NCBI GenBank assembly: GCA_964414345.1
Contig: CAYPWF010000002.1
Span: 1-64,000, forward strand
Direction of reading: 5' to 3'
Length of the DNA stretch: 64,000 nucleotides
Source of the DNA: Desulfocorpusculum sp964414345
GTDB taxonomy: Bacteria; Desulfobacterota; Desulfocorpusculales; Desulfocorpusculum
The notes under the pieces: generated by a model
What the model saw: only the letters and a program-made list of their open reading frames with translations
What the model was told of the DNA's origin: nothing
The model's database searches: none
In this document: in pieces, positions 24,018 to 33,811 of the stretch
Layout of the letters: every line of letters starts with the position of its first letter
Position numbering within the stretch: the stretch's first letter is position 1
Program-made: the position numbers and the translations under genes

Positions 24018-25478
24018 TTACCCCGCTGACTCGGGCCCCCTGTGGAGACCTCGAGCTCCCCCCAAAAAAGACCCCCACAGAGCCAGGGCCAGCCAGGCCA
24101 AGGGATGGAGGTATCTGACCACAGGCTGCACGGCCATCACAGTGGCCGAGCCCAAGCTGAAAAGGCTTGCCAGCACGAGCAAGGCCAGGGCCGGTCTCTC
24201 CCATTGAGGGGCCCTGAGAAGGGCCCATATGCCCACAAGGGGAGTGAGCAGCAATGCCCAATACCATGGAACGGCCAGCAGATAGTAATGCCTGGTCCAG
24301 GTCATGGGTTGGGCCTGCTCATCTGGTAGGAGGAGTCTTTGTGCGAACACCTCCTTGAAATTGGCATACTCCTCTTCCTGATGGAGGGCCAGGTCCCCTT
24401 TGAGCATCTTGGTGAGATACTCTAGCTCAAAGAAATCCATGAAAGTTTGAGCCCCCAATCCCAGGACCCCCCAAGGGTCTCTCCTGAGGGCTCCCAGGGC
24501 AGCCCCACGTGCCACGGCCTCGGCCTCCGCCTCCTCGGGGAGCAGCTCCCTCAGCCGGTGCACCAGCCCCCCGGGACTGAAGAGCTGATCGTTCCTGAGC
24601 CTCCTGTCCCTGGGGTCGAAAACCGAAGACTCGAAGAGCCTCTTTCCCAGAGTCTGGTCCGGGAAATCCCCTTCCCTTATAACCGGGGCCCAGGTGGCCA
24701 AAAGCACGTGCCCTGTGGCGGCAGCGTATCCTGGAGGGTGACCTGAGAGCTTCCCAAAGCACCACTTGTACCCCGAGTGGAGGGCCCAGGTGAGAGTCAT
24801 GGAGACCAGCAAATGGACCAGCCCTCTCCTCCACCTGTGGGAAGGTCTCCCCATCCCAAGACCGGGGCCCATCTCAGGATTCTCCCTTCGGGCTGCTCTC
24901 ATCAATGGCACCACAAAGGCAAAGCTCAAAACCATGGGGAGAAAGCTCAACCTCACGCTCATGAGCAAAGCGCCCAGGAGCTGGGAAACCACCAAAGAGC
25001 CCAACCCCCCTCCCTCCAGATACCTGAGGCAGGCCATGAGGTACAGCACCAGGAGCAGGAGGCTCAGGCACTCGCTCATCACGGCTCGCTCATAATGGAG
25101 CTGGATGGGCTCCAGGACACAGAGGATCCCCATGAGACCTGCCCATATTGCCTTGGAGCCCAGGTGTCTTTGGAGCAAGTATGCAAGCCCCAGGGCGCAG
25201 CCCAGCCCCATTATCCCCTGAGCCGCCATGAGGGGCCACAGCGAGTTGTGCAGGAGCGTAGTGGCCTTGATGAAATACCCGTATGTAAAGGACCTGTCAG
25301 GGGGAATCCGCCCTGTGGTGGCTGTCTCCAGATAACAGTATGAGTCCCCGAAGAAGAACTTGGGCACTGGATCCAGAAGGAAGATCACCGCCTTGAAGGC
25401 GACAATGCCCAAGGCATAAAGGAAGGCTTGCTTTCCTGCCCTGGGACTTCCCGGCTTTGCAGTGAACTGCCCCCTCAT
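24018..25478 (-). CDS. Polytopic GT-C-like glycosyltransferase, family 39-like
   Basis: Membrane protein of 486 aa with about ten hydrophobic segments. The first periplasmic-type loop has LLDPVPKFFFGDSYCYLE, with an acidic residue where GT-C enzymes such as family 39 mannosyltransferases keep their catalytic Asp, and HYERAVMSECLSL follows later. Such enzymes transfer a sugar from a polyprenyl-phosphate carrier outside the membrane. The start was set at the ATG at 25478, whose ATGA overlaps the stop of the upstream family 2 glycosyltransferase; a longer frame from 25616 runs inside that gene. Its partner would make the polyprenyl-phosphate sugar, so the pair is functionally sensible. Family assignment is moderate. 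Confidence 0.65.
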   Translation of the reverse strand: MRGQFTAKPGSPRAGKQAFLYALGIVAFKAVIFLLDPVPKFFFGDSYCYLETATTGRIPPDRSFTYGYFIKATTLLHNSLWPLMAAQGIMGLGCALGLAYLLQRHLGSKAIWAGLMGILCVLEPIQLHYERAVMSECLSLLLLVLYLMACLRYLEGGGLGSLVVSQLLGALLMSVRLSFLPMVLSFAFVVPLMRAARRENPEMGPGLGMGRPSHRWRRGLVHLLVSMTLTWALHSGYKWCFGKLSGHPPGYAAATGHVLLATWAPVIREGDFPDQTLGKRLFESSVFDPRDRRLRNDQLFSPGGLVHRLRELLPEEAEAEAVARGAALGALRRDPWGVLGLGAQTFMDFFELEYLTKMLKGDLALHQEEEYANFKEVFAQRLLLPDEQAQPMTWTRHYYLLAVPWYWALLLTPLVGIWALLRAPQWERPALALLVLASLFSLGSATVMAVQPVVRYLHPLAWLALALWGSFLGGARGLHRGPESAG

Positions 25479-26639
25479 CTCAATTTCAGCCTGAGCAGGC
25501 TCAAGAAAAAGCTCGAGAACATGACCTGGACCCCCCACATTATGAGGGTCACTGCAGGAATCACCAGCCTGAGGCTCTCTGGATAGGACAGCTCCCCGAA
25601 GTGGTGCTCTTCCCACATGTACAAGGCCGTGGCCAACAGAAAAGCCCCTGCCAAGGCTATGAGAACCCCCGCCAGGAGCCCGGCCTCAAGGCTTGCGGCC
25701 GACATGAGCCTCTCCAGGCCCTGGCTTGGGGGGAGAAGCCCCTCCCTGGAGGCCAGGGCACGGGCAAAGACTCCAAAGCAGACCACCTGGAAGCCCACCA
25801 GGAAGCACATGGCGCACACCAGCAAGCTGTTCGTGTCCAGGGTGGACCCCCAATAGCCGGACAGGGGAGAGGGTCAGGGCCGTGCCAAGGCCCCCTCCAA
25901 GGCCCATGAGCCCCAGTCCCGGAAGCCAGAACAGCCATCTAGGGCTAAAAAGCAGCAGGAACCTCAGGTGCCTCCAGCCGTCCCTCCAGGAGCGAAGATG
26001 CGGCAGGCGGCTCCTGCCGGCCTTGGAAAGGGTGGTTGGGACCTCTGCAACACGCATCCCCAGAAGAGAGGCCTTCACCACCATCTCGCTTGCGAACTCC
26101 ATACCCGGGGTCTGAAGCCGCATCTTCTCAGCAGCAGACTTGCTAAATCCCCTGAGCCCGCAGTGGAAATCGCCACATGGGCTTCTGAAAAGAAGCCTGC
26201 CAATGCCGCTCAGCACGGGATTGCCCAACCACCTGTGGAGAAATGGCATGGCCCCGGGGGCGATCCCCCCCTTGAACCTGTTGCCCATGACCAGATCGTA
26301 TCCCTCTCTGAGTTTCTCCAGAAAGCCCTCCAGGTGGAGGAAGTCGTAGCTGTCGTCCGAATCCCCCATGATGATGTACCGACCTCTGGCAGCCCGGATG
26401 CCCCCCATGAGGGCATTCCCATAGCCCTTTTCCGGCACATGGATCACCCTGGCCCCAGCCCTCCTGGCTATCTCCACCGAGCCGTCGGTGCTTCCGTTGT
26501 CCGCGACTATGACCTCCCCGTCCACGGCCCCCTTCTCCAGAAACCGCAAGGCCTTCTCCACACACACTCCCACGGTCTCTGCCTCGTTCAAGCAGGGCAT
26601 CACGATGCTCAGCTCCAACTGGCCACCCTCAGGCTCCAT
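25475..26639 (-). pseudogene. Family 2 glycosyltransferase (polyprenyl-phosphate sugar synthase type) split by a frameshift
   Basis: The first frame (26639 to about 25850) encodes a GT-A domain: IVMPCLNEAETVGVCVE, VIVADNGSTDGS, the metal motif MGDSDDSYDF and RGFSKSAAEKM, as in dolichyl-phosphate mannose synthase-like proteins that also carry a C-terminal membrane part. After TLSPVRLLG the frame turns into unlike sequence. The next frame continues the expected hydrophobic tail (LDTNSLLVCAMCFLVGFQVV and on to the stop at 25475). Removing one base from the run of five G (C on the plus strand, 25847-25851) joins both into a protein of about 387 aa. This is either a sequencing error in a homopolymer, a true mutation, or phase variation. 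The full-length protein would load a sugar onto polyprenyl phosphate for the next gene. Confidence 0.8.
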
Positions 26640-26820
26640 CCCCCATCTCTCCCAAAGAGCTTGGCTTCCGACCCGGGAAAGTATATCACGAGAGCTTGTT
26701 GCAAGGAGTGTTATGGACCCCTGGGGACAAAACCATTATGCTGGGGAGCACGAAAGGGGAATCCCCACGCACAATCCCGAGGCCGGGCTGGGCTGGCACG
26801 GGCACACAGGAGGTCATATC

Positions 26821-28050
26821 GTGGCCTTTTTGCGCCTCCACTGGGCATGGGTGATCCTGGGGGTATGCTTCCTGGATCTGTTCGTGAACTACAGCATCCG
26901 GCTGGGCTTCGGAGTGATCCTGCCCGAGATGATAAGAGATTTGGGCCTCAACCGCACCCAGGGAGGAAGCATCTTCAACGCTTATCTGGCCGCATATCTG
27001 TGCACGACCCCCTTTGTCGGAAACCTCACGGATCGCTATGGAGCCAGGAGAATTATAGCCGGTTTCGGGACCTTCCTGGGGGCCGGGGCCCTGCTCATGG
27101 GTACTGCGGACGGCTTTGCCAGGGCTTGTGTCTATTACGCCATAGTGGGGGTTGGGGCCTCGGCAATGTGGACCCCGGTCCTGGTAGTTGTGCAAAGGTG
27201 GTTCGCCCCCCATAGAAGGGGCTTGGCCCTGGGGATCCTCTCCACGGGATACGGGCTTGGGTTTGCGGCCATGGGCTGGGTTTTCCCCCATCTGGTTCGC
27301 CTTTCCTCCTGGAGGGCCTCCTGGTATCTCCTGGGCTCAGCCGCCCTGGCCATGGTTTTCCTAAACGGAACCTTGCTCAGGAGCCGCCCTGAGGATCAAG
27401 GCCTGCTGCCCTGGGGGGACGGACCTCGGGGGGCAAGGGAGGGTGAGGTGCAAGGGCCATCGAGCGGGTATGGCCGCATCATGGAGGTCATGAGTTCCCC
27501 CAGATTCTGGCTCATAGGGGCCTCCTATTTTCTGGCCGCCTGCTCCCTTTACTTGGTGACCACCTTCATGGTGGATTATGCAAAAGGAGAGGTGGGTCTT
27601 GACCTCAAAGGAGCCTCTTTCCTGGCCACCATCCACGGGCTCAGCCAGGTCTTGGGGGTGCTCACCATCCCCCCCCTGTCGGACCGACTGGGAAGAAGGC
27701 GCACCCTCATGGGGTCCAATTTTCTGATCAGCATCGGGATTGTGGGCATGGTTTTCTCTGGAAATTTGACGTGGGGCCTTTACTGCAGTGTAGCGGTTGT
27801 GGGAATGCTCTACGGAGTCACTTGGCCCCTTTATGGGGCCTGCGGCGGGGATTATTTCCGCAAGGAGGTCATGGGGACCGTAATCGGGGCCTGGACCCCG
27901 TTTTACGGCACAGGGGCTATTCTGGCCCACTTTCTGGCAGGTACGATCCGCGACCTTACGGGCTCCTTCCACTGGGCCTTTTTGCTGGGTTCAGGTTTGG
28001 CCCTGGGGGCGTGTGTGCTGCTTTGGAGAGTTGGGGAGCCCCAAGAGTAA
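26821..28050 (+). CDS. Major facilitator superfamily transporter
   Basis: Inner-membrane transporter of 409 aa with about twelve hydrophobic helices. The first half has FVNYSIRLGFGVILPEM and GNLTDRYGARRI (the MFS loop 2-3 motif), the second half PLSDRLGRRRTLMGS at the equivalent loop. The GTG at 26821 is the start because AGGAGGT lies six bases in front; the open frame continues upstream without a good start. It resembles oxalate/formate or monocarboxylate-type MFS proteins in general build, but the substrate is unknown. Its TAA stop lies in the end of element copy F. Confidence 0.85.
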   Translation: MAFLRLHWAWVILGVCFLDLFVNYSIRLGFGVILPEMIRDLGLNRTQGGSIFNAYLAAYLCTTPFVGNLTDRYGARRIIAGFGTFLGAGALLMGTADGFARACVYYAIVGVGASAMWTPVLVVVQRWFAPHRRGLALGILSTGYGLGFAAMGWVFPHLVRLSSWRASWYLLGSAALAMVFLNGTLLRSRPEDQGLLPWGDGPRGAREGEVQGPSSGYGRIMEVMSSPRFWLIGASYFLAACSLYLVTTFMVDYAKGEVGLDLKGASFLATIHGLSQVLGVLTIPPLSDRLGRRRTLMGSNFLISIGIVGMVFSGNLTWGLYCSVAVVGMLYGVTWPLYGACGGDYFRKEVMGTVIGAWTPFYGTGAILAHFLAGTIRDLTGSFHWAFLLGSGLALGACVLLWRVGEPQE

Positions 28051-28223
28051 GCCGGATTTTTTGGTCAGGACATGGTGAAAGTCGGCGGTACACTTCGCGC
28101 CCTATCCCGGAGGATTCTCCGAAGCCTTTGAGTTTGAAGGTGCTTTTGAATATGGACCGGTTTGTCTCAATATCTGATTAAGATGGCCAGTATTATCCAC
28201 TGACTGTGAAAAATGGGGGCTAG
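28048..28223 (-). repeat. Diverged 176-bp intergenic element (copy F)
   Basis: Reverse-oriented copy. On the minus strand it begins CTAGCCCCCATTTTTCACAG at 28223 followed by TCAGTGGATAATACTGGCC and ACAAACCGGTCCATA, and it ends AATCCGGCTTA at 28048. The G-rich hairpin region is much changed. The TAA stop codon of the MFS gene (28048-28050) coincides with the element end. Confidence 0.65.
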
Positions 28224-28277
28224 ATACTTCTTTTTTTATGGCCTGTTCCCGCAATGCCACACTTCAGATAACGAGCC

Positions 28278-29978
28278 TTAGCCCTCAATGCGAATCAGGC
28301 GGGAGAACCTACCGCTTAATTCCTCCATTGGGAGCCTTTCGAACTCGTCTTTGAACTCCCTCCAAAGGAGTCCCAAGGTTTGGGAGAGGAGCTCACGGTT
28401 TGCCTCTGGGAAATGCTCCAGGAAAAATCCCACGAACTGTCTTTCAAAGCCCGGCATCTTGTACGGAGCCCTGCGATCTTTTGAGCGAAGAACCCTCAGA
28501 AGGCGAGCGGCATCCCCTAGATTCATGGGGGAAATCTCGGTCTTTTGTCCTATCATCCATTTGCCCCATAAGTTGAAAAGAAGGGGATGGAACTCTGCCT
28601 CAGGATGGATGAGCAGCCTGGGGTCCAACGGATAACGCTCTACCAGTCTCTCAATAAGCGCGTCCAGGATTTTCAGACGCTCTAAAGTCTTGGAGGCCTC
28701 TTCCAGCTCCTCAACGTGCCTGAAGTCCCTTGGTTCTGCCCCTTGCTCTGTCCCGGTGAAATATAAGGGTCTTCTTTGAAGAAGCCCCTCCAGAGAAGAA
28801 CCCCAGTTTTCACCCCAAAAGCCGGGTTTCAATCCCATCTTTCTGAACCAGCTCCCCTGGACCCATTTGCGAGCCTCCCATCCCAGCCTTGAGGCCATCC
28901 CGTAACCCACCCTGAATATGGAGACAAGGGCTAGCCCTGCCAGGAGCTCTCCGGCCTTGGGCAGGTCCCCCTTACTCAAACTCTCAAGCCCCAAATTCAA
29001 GTAAGATGCAGCCCTCTTGCAGGCCCGACCCATCACTTCCAGATCGCTCACCCCAATCCCCTCCGCCGAGATGATCTGGTTGGCCAGAGCTGCAAACTCA
29101 AGACGTATCCGATCCAGAGAGAGTGGATCCTGAATCCCTTCCAGCACCCTTGCCAAAAGACCAACTATCTCTCCCCTGTCCAAGGGTATCATGGGGACCA
29201 GATCCCTTTCCTCATCCACCAACTCCAGGGCTCTGGCTACCTCGGGAGCCCCCTTCAACACTGCTTCTGGCCTCAAGGGGGAGTACACGGCCTGTGCTTC
29301 TTCCCAAGGCAGAAACCCCTGCTCGGCCAGTCTCACGTTTCTTAGCCTATAGAGTTCCTCTTCCGATTCGGAGGGCAAGTATTCAAGCAGCCCCAGCAAT
29401 AAACGCTGGTAGCCCCCATAGTCCAATCGTGCCATATCCGCCATGAGCTCCCGAATCCAGTCCTCCTGCTCAGGATCCCTGACTCGAAGATAATATACCC
29501 CGTCCAAGCTGAAAAAACCTTCCGGGACCTCATCTGTGTCGTGGTCCCTCACGGTCACATCCAAAAGCCTTCCCAGAAAAAAATTGACTAGCAGACTCCC
29601 TTCCTGCAAAAGCCACTGCACTAGCCTCTCGGCATCAGCCCCGTGCAGTCTCTTAAGCCATGAGCCAACTTGATCCAGACGAACCCTGTCCTTTCCCCAA
29701 ATCTCCAGATCCACCAGGTGCTGCCATTGCTCTTTGGAGGCCATCTCCAAAAGGGGCAGACTGTCCTCCTCCCCGATCTTCTTGACCAGCCAGAAAAAAT
29801 CCGTGGGGGCCAGTTCCTCCAGCACCTGCCTAGCATTGGGCAACTCCAGTATGACTTTCAGAAGACCGGTACCTGAGAGTTCCTTCAACGCCTTGCGAAG
29901 CGCAGGGGAACCCCCTGGAATCTCCAATTCCCCGCCAAAACCCTTTTCAGGTCCCACATCAAGTTCTTCCAAGGCCAA
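28278..29978 (-). CDS. DUF6178-type protein of unknown function
   Basis: Acidic, Leu-rich soluble protein of 566 aa without membrane segments or recognisable catalytic motif. Stretches such as TDFFWLVKKIGEEDSLPLL, EQWQHLVDLEIWGKDR and GFLPWEEAQAVYSPL fit what I know as DUF6178, found mainly in Desulfobacterota; this is recognition from memory. It appears all-helical and made of repeating helical units in the N-terminal third. The start is TTG at 29978 with GAGGGGGTGG just before it. It stands alone between element copy F and the enoyl-CoA hydratase, 161 bp from the latter. Confidence 0.7.
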   Translation of the reverse strand: MALEELDVGPEKGFGGELEIPGGSPALRKALKELSGTGLLKVILELPNARQVLEELAPTDFFWLVKKIGEEDSLPLLEMASKEQWQHLVDLEIWGKDRVRLDQVGSWLKRLHGADAERLVQWLLQEGSLLVNFFLGRLLDVTVRDHDTDEVPEGFFSLDGVYYLRVRDPEQEDWIRELMADMARLDYGGYQRLLLGLLEYLPSESEEELYRLRNVRLAEQGFLPWEEAQAVYSPLRPEAVLKGAPEVARALELVDEERDLVPMIPLDRGEIVGLLARVLEGIQDPLSLDRIRLEFAALANQIISAEGIGVSDLEVMGRACKRAASYLNLGLESLSKGDLPKAGELLAGLALVSIFRVGYGMASRLGWEARKWVQGSWFRKMGLKPGFWGENWGSSLEGLLQRRPLYFTGTEQGAEPRDFRHVEELEEASKTLERLKILDALIERLVERYPLDPRLLIHPEAEFHPLLFNLWGKWMIGQKTEISPMNLGDAARLLRVLRSKDRRAPYKMPGFERQFVGFFLEHFPEANRELLSQTLGLLWREFKDEFERLPMEELSGRFSRLIRIEG

Positions 29979-30139
29979 GCCACCCCCTCGGTTCCGTGAA
30001 GAAGGAGTTTAAGAAAAACAGGGGCCGAGAGTTCATGGGTCTTCAGGCCTCCTGCTTTTAAGTGTCTTGGAATTATTATGCATCATCCGGAGGCCAAAAA
30101 CAGTCAGCCCCTTGAAGGCATGCCTGGAATCGGATCAGC

Positions 30140-30931
30140 CTATCTCCCCTTCCAAATAGGCTGCCTTTTTTGCAGGAAAGCTGCTATACCCTCTTGCATG
30201 TCTTCCAGCTGGGTGTTAAGGGTGAGTTGGGAAGCCAAGTATTCCAGAGCCTCATCCAGAGGAAGATCAGCCATGGCGTAAAAAGAGCCCTTTCCCAAGG
30301 CCATGACCGCGGGGCTGAAGGAGCCAATTTTTCTGGCTGTTTCCTCAACGACCTGCTCAAACTCTTCCCGGGTCACCACCCTGTTTAATATCCCCAGCCT
30401 CTCGGCCTCCAGAGCATTGATGCGCTCCCCTGTCATGCAAAGCTCTAGGGCTTTCTTGGGCCCCACATGCCTGATCAGGAGGGCCGTGACCATGTAGGGC
30501 CAGAGTCCCCTCTTTATCTCGGGCAGGGCGAACTGGGCATCCTCTGTGGCGATGGCCAGGTCGCAGGCCAGGCACAACCCCACCCCCCCGGCCATGCAGT
30601 AGCCCTCCACAGCCCCCAGGATGGGCTTGGGGGTTTTAAGCATGGAAAGCAATAGATCAGCATAGCGAGCCCTTGCCCGGTGGTTATCCAGGAAAGAGGA
30701 ACCCCCCATGCCCAGCCCGGCCCCCAGGTCTGCCCCGGCACAGAAGGCTTTCCCGCCTGCCCCCCTTATCACCAGGGCTCCCACCTGGGGGTCCCCGGCT
30801 GCCCTTTGCAAAGAGTCTTGAATCCCTGCCATGACCTCTAGGGTGAGGGAGTTGTGGGCCCCAGGCCGGTTGATGAAAATGGTGGCAACCCTTTCCTTGA
30901 CCGAGTACAGGACCTCTTGGCTCGTGCTCAT
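30140..30931 (-). CDS. Enoyl-CoA hydratase/isomerase family protein
   Basis: Crotonase-fold protein of 263 aa, normal for the family. The CoA and oxyanion-hole regions are visible as FINRPGAHNSLT, GAGGKAFCAGADL and GAVEGYCMAGGVGLCLACDLAIA. The start at ATG 30931 is chosen over the longer frame to 31012 because the latter would overlap the BKACE gene and GAGGGAGAG precedes 30931. It follows the BKACE gene by 31 bp, so both are likely co-transcribed. It could hydrate, isomerise or hydrolyse an acyl-CoA; the catalytic Glu pair of classical hydratases was not clearly seen. Confidence 0.9.
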   Translation of the reverse strand: MSTSQEVLYSVKERVATIFINRPGAHNSLTLEVMAGIQDSLQRAAGDPQVGALVIRGAGGKAFCAGADLGAGLGMGGSSFLDNHRARARYADLLLSMLKTPKPILGAVEGYCMAGGVGLCLACDLAIATEDAQFALPEIKRGLWPYMVTALLIRHVGPKKALELCMTGERINALEAERLGILNRVVTREEFEQVVEETARKIGSFSPAVMALGKGSFYAMADLPLDEALEYLASQLTLNTQLEDMQEGIAAFLQKRQPIWKGR

Positions 30932-30962
30932 GGGCTCTCTCCCTCGCTGATCTCCTGGGCCT

Positions 30963-31835
30963 TCAGTTTCGGATTCCCAAGATCTGCCTGGCCTCCTCAG
31001 GGCTGGCCACATCTCTGCCGGTCTCCAGAACTATCCTGGCCATGGCCTCTACCAACTCTCCATTCCCCTCGGCTTTCCTTCCGTCCGGAAGGTAAAAGGT
31101 ATCCTCCAGCCCGGTTCGCACGTTTCCCCCAAGCTCCAAGGACCTCCTTTGAAGCTCCCAGACCTCGCGCCTCCCAACAGCTATCACTTGCCAGTGCGTG
31201 CCGGGCTCCATTTCCTCCAGGAGCAGGGGAAGCCACCCGGGTTTGGCGGGCATTCCGCTGGCCACCCCCATGACCAGAGAAACGTGTGCCGAACCTTTGA
31301 ACATTCCGTTTCTTCGGAACAAGAAAACGCTCCTCAAGATCCCTGTATCAAAACACTCGAACTCAGGCACAATCCCCCATCTGTTCATCACCTCAAGGTA
31401 ACCCCGAATCTTCTCCACAGGGTTGTCGAACAATATGGGAGGCCAAGCCCAAGAGCCATCCTCCCGCAGCTTTAGATAATTGAGGGAGCCTGCATTACAG
31501 GCAGCCATCTCGGGCTTGAACTCTTCCAGGCACTTGAGGGGTCCGGATATGTCCGGGCCCGGCACCCCGGTGCTCATGTTGATGATTATCCTGGGGAGCC
31601 TCTCACGGATGGCTCCCAGGATGGCCCCCACTGTGCCTGAGTCCCAAGTGGGGAGGTGTCCTTTACTTGGCTCCTGATTGCGGAAATGGCAGTGCACTAT
31701 GGAGGCCCCGGCATTGAAGGCCTGGGCGGCCTGCTCGGCCATCTCCTGGGGAGTCACCGGCACAGGGTGAATCCTGGGATCTGTCAGAACTCCTGTTAGG
31801 GCGCAGGTTATTATGGCCTTGTCCGTCAAGCTCAT
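30963..31835 (-). CDS. Beta-keto acid cleavage enzyme (BKACE, DUF849)
   Basis: TIM-barrel enzyme of 290 aa. BKACE proteins use zinc to let a beta-keto acid react with acetyl-CoA, giving acetoacetate and a new acyl-CoA; the first known was 3-keto-5-aminohexanoate cleavage enzyme. The opening IITCALTGVLTDP, the GASIVHCHFRN motif with zinc ligands His48 and His50, and NMSTGVPGPD are typical. It is upstream of the crotonase and 87 bp downstream of a carboxyltransferase gene, all leftward. The keto acid it handles is not predictable. Confidence 0.9.
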   Translation of the reverse strand: MSLTDKAIITCALTGVLTDPRIHPVPVTPQEMAEQAAQAFNAGASIVHCHFRNQEPSKGHLPTWDSGTVGAILGAIRERLPRIIINMSTGVPGPDISGPLKCLEEFKPEMAACNAGSLNYLKLREDGSWAWPPILFDNPVEKIRGYLEVMNRWGIVPEFECFDTGILRSVFLFRRNGMFKGSAHVSLVMGVASGMPAKPGWLPLLLEEMEPGTHWQVIAVGRREVWELQRRSLELGGNVRTGLEDTFYLPDGRKAEGNGELVEAMARIVLETGRDVASPEEARQILGIRN

Positions 31836-31922
31836 GAGACCTCCTCAACATCTCGGGCCGGGCCCTTCCCGCGGGATAACCCCTTCTCGTCATTGGTCAG
31901 GAGGGTGATCCCTTAGCCCTTT

Positions 31923-33485
31923 TCAGGTGGGGGACACCCCGTGGTTCTTGGACCTTGGGGGCAAGATCTCCCTCTTGCCTTGGGTTATCCTCAGAGCTTC
32001 TACTATCTTCTTCCTGGTCTGGGAAGGCTCTATGATCTCGTCCACCATCTGGGCACTCCAGGAACGGGCCACTTCGAAAACATCCACCTTTTCCCTGGAG
32101 CGTTGCGTGTATCTCCCCAAGTCCTCTTCCAAACCCTTAAGCCGCCCCAAACTGCCATAATCCAGCCGGGAGGCCTCCACCGCAAATCTGGCAATAGGCC
32201 AGGCATAAACGAGATCTGTGCCCATGCTCTTTACCCCTCCCATGACCAGGCTCCCGGCATCGGCGTAGGCTTCTCTGAGCACCACAGTGATCTTTGGAAT
32301 GGTGCTTGTGGCGTAGAGATCCAGCAGTTTGCCCACATGTCTCAGAAGCCCTCTGGCCTCCTCCGCCTCACCGGGCACTACAGGCGGGCTGTCCAGCAGA
32401 TTCACCATGGGGATGCCGTACGCCTCCAGGACTTGAAGGAACCTGTAATACTTGTCGCAGGCGTTCACCTCCAAAAGGCTTCCACCTCCAGAGGGATTGC
32501 TGGCCACCAATCCCACCACCCGGCCGTCCATCCGGCAAAAACAGGTGAGCACCTGGGGAGCGTAATCCTTTTTTATCTCCAAGAAATCCCCTTCATCCAC
32601 CAGAATCCTTATGACCTCCCGCATGTCATAGGTGGTCTCGTAATCCTCTGGTACCAACTCCAAGAGCTCCCCCACCTCCCGCCAGGGATCATCTTTGCAA
32701 GGGAGCCTTGGAGCCTCGAGTCTGAAGCTGGATGGAAGATATCCTAGGAGCCTCCTGCAAAGGGATATGGCCTCTTTGTCATCCTCCCCCACCAGGTCGC
32801 ACGTGCCTGTAAGCTGCATGTGATAGTCGGCCCCACCTATGCTTCGGTCTATCTGCTCAGAGGTGGCCGCAGCAGTCTGCCTGGGTCCTCCCAGCCAGAG
32901 ATTCCCCGAGACACGGCTCATGATCAGAAAATCGCACAGCACGGGCAGGTACGCCCCTCCTGCGATGCATGGGCCCATGAGAACAGTCACCTGCGGGATG
33001 ACCCCTGAGTAGAGGGACTGGAGCCTGAACTGCCAGTCTATACCCGCCATCGGCACATCCCTGTATCCCAGTCTGCCTCCAGAGGAGTCCAAAAGATTCA
33101 CCATGGGGATCCCCCAAGAGGCAGCCATTTCCAGGGACCTACAAAACTTGAAAACCGTCTGGGTACCCACCGAGCCACCCAAGACCGTGAAATCACTGGC
33201 ATGGACCATAACGGGCCTGCCTTGAATCTCGGCCGTTCCCACCACCGCCCCATCGCACGGCGCATCCACCACTTTCCCATCCACCCTGACCCCGGTGGTA
33301 TTTACGCATGCACCCAGCTCCCTGAAGCTGCCTGGGTCCACCAGCTCCTGGATCCTCTCCCGAGCCGTGAGCTTGCCCCTCTCGTGCTGACGCTGGATCT
33401 GATCGAGCCCTCCTCCCAAGAGATTCTGCTCGTGGATCTGACGTAGCCTCTCCAAGGCCTTCTGCATCCTCTCCCCCATTGGCAC
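31923..33485 (-). CDS. Acyl-CoA carboxylase carboxyltransferase subunit 1
   Basis: Crotonase-fold carboxyltransferase of 520 aa, the PccB/MccB size. The N domain has KLTARERIQELVDPGSF, SSGGRLGYRD and an intact first oxyanion-hole motif GPCIAGGAYLP (Gly176-Gly177), which in this family holds the acyl-CoA enolate. In the C domain the second motif, usually AYGGA or SYGAG and facing biotin, reads AYADAGS (406-412), which looks altered. The paralogue at 33812 shows the opposite pattern. It may form a mixed complex with that paralogue, the biotin carrier at 35535 and the carboxylase at 36052. The physiological acyl-CoA is unknown. Confidence 0.88.
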   Translation of the reverse strand: MPMGERMQKALERLRQIHEQNLLGGGLDQIQRQHERGKLTARERIQELVDPGSFRELGACVNTTGVRVDGKVVDAPCDGAVVGTAEIQGRPVMVHASDFTVLGGSVGTQTVFKFCRSLEMAASWGIPMVNLLDSSGGRLGYRDVPMAGIDWQFRLQSLYSGVIPQVTVLMGPCIAGGAYLPVLCDFLIMSRVSGNLWLGGPRQTAAATSEQIDRSIGGADYHMQLTGTCDLVGEDDKEAISLCRRLLGYLPSSFRLEAPRLPCKDDPWREVGELLELVPEDYETTYDMREVIRILVDEGDFLEIKKDYAPQVLTCFCRMDGRVVGLVASNPSGGGSLLEVNACDKYYRFLQVLEAYGIPMVNLLDSPPVVPGEAEEARGLLRHVGKLLDLYATSTIPKITVVLREAYADAGSLVMGGVKSMGTDLVYAWPIARFAVEASRLDYGSLGRLKGLEEDLGRYTQRSREKVDVFEVARSWSAQMVDEIIEPSQTRKKIVEALRITQGKREILPPRSKNHGVSPT

Positions 33486-33492
33486 CTCCTAC

Positions 33493-33690
33493 TAGCCCGG
33501 ACTATTCTCCAAGGCCTGTGACTTTGGGGGCCACGCCCCAAAACCGCCGGCACCCTTTGCCATACTCCGATCCAAACCAGGGCCGAATCCAAAACCAAAG
33601 AGAAGGGTGTTTTTGAGCATGGACCGCTTTTTCCTGATATATTCTAGAGACAGCCAGCATTCTCAACTGATCGTGAACCACACCGTATAG
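33493..33690 (-). repeat. About 200-bp intergenic element (copy C)
   Basis: Reverse-oriented copy between the two carboxyltransferase genes, starting with TAGCCCGGACTATTCTCC, 8 bp from the first codon of subunit 1. On the minus strand it has TTCACGATCAGTTGAGAATG, GCTCAAAAACACCC, TCGGCCCTGGTTTGG and the G-rich region. The left end (plus-strand right side) has lost the TTAGCCC terminus. It fills most of the 326-bp gap; the remaining 120 bp to 33811 show nothing clear. Confidence 0.75.
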
Positions 33691-33811
33691 GCAAACACCT
33701 TATAGTGTCTCACCCACCAAAACAGAGCAGGTAAGAGCCTTGGCCTCAATGCTCCCAGCTGTGATTTCTGAGCTGTCCCAAAGCTGCCACCTTCATCCCC
33801 AAAACCTATTA

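Noticed and set aside
25968..27215. 415-codon plus-strand frame across the glycosyltransferase and MFS genes
   Set aside because: It runs antisense to a recognised glycosyltransferase and then in a wrong frame of the MFS gene, with His/Pro-rich composition typical of a shadow frame.
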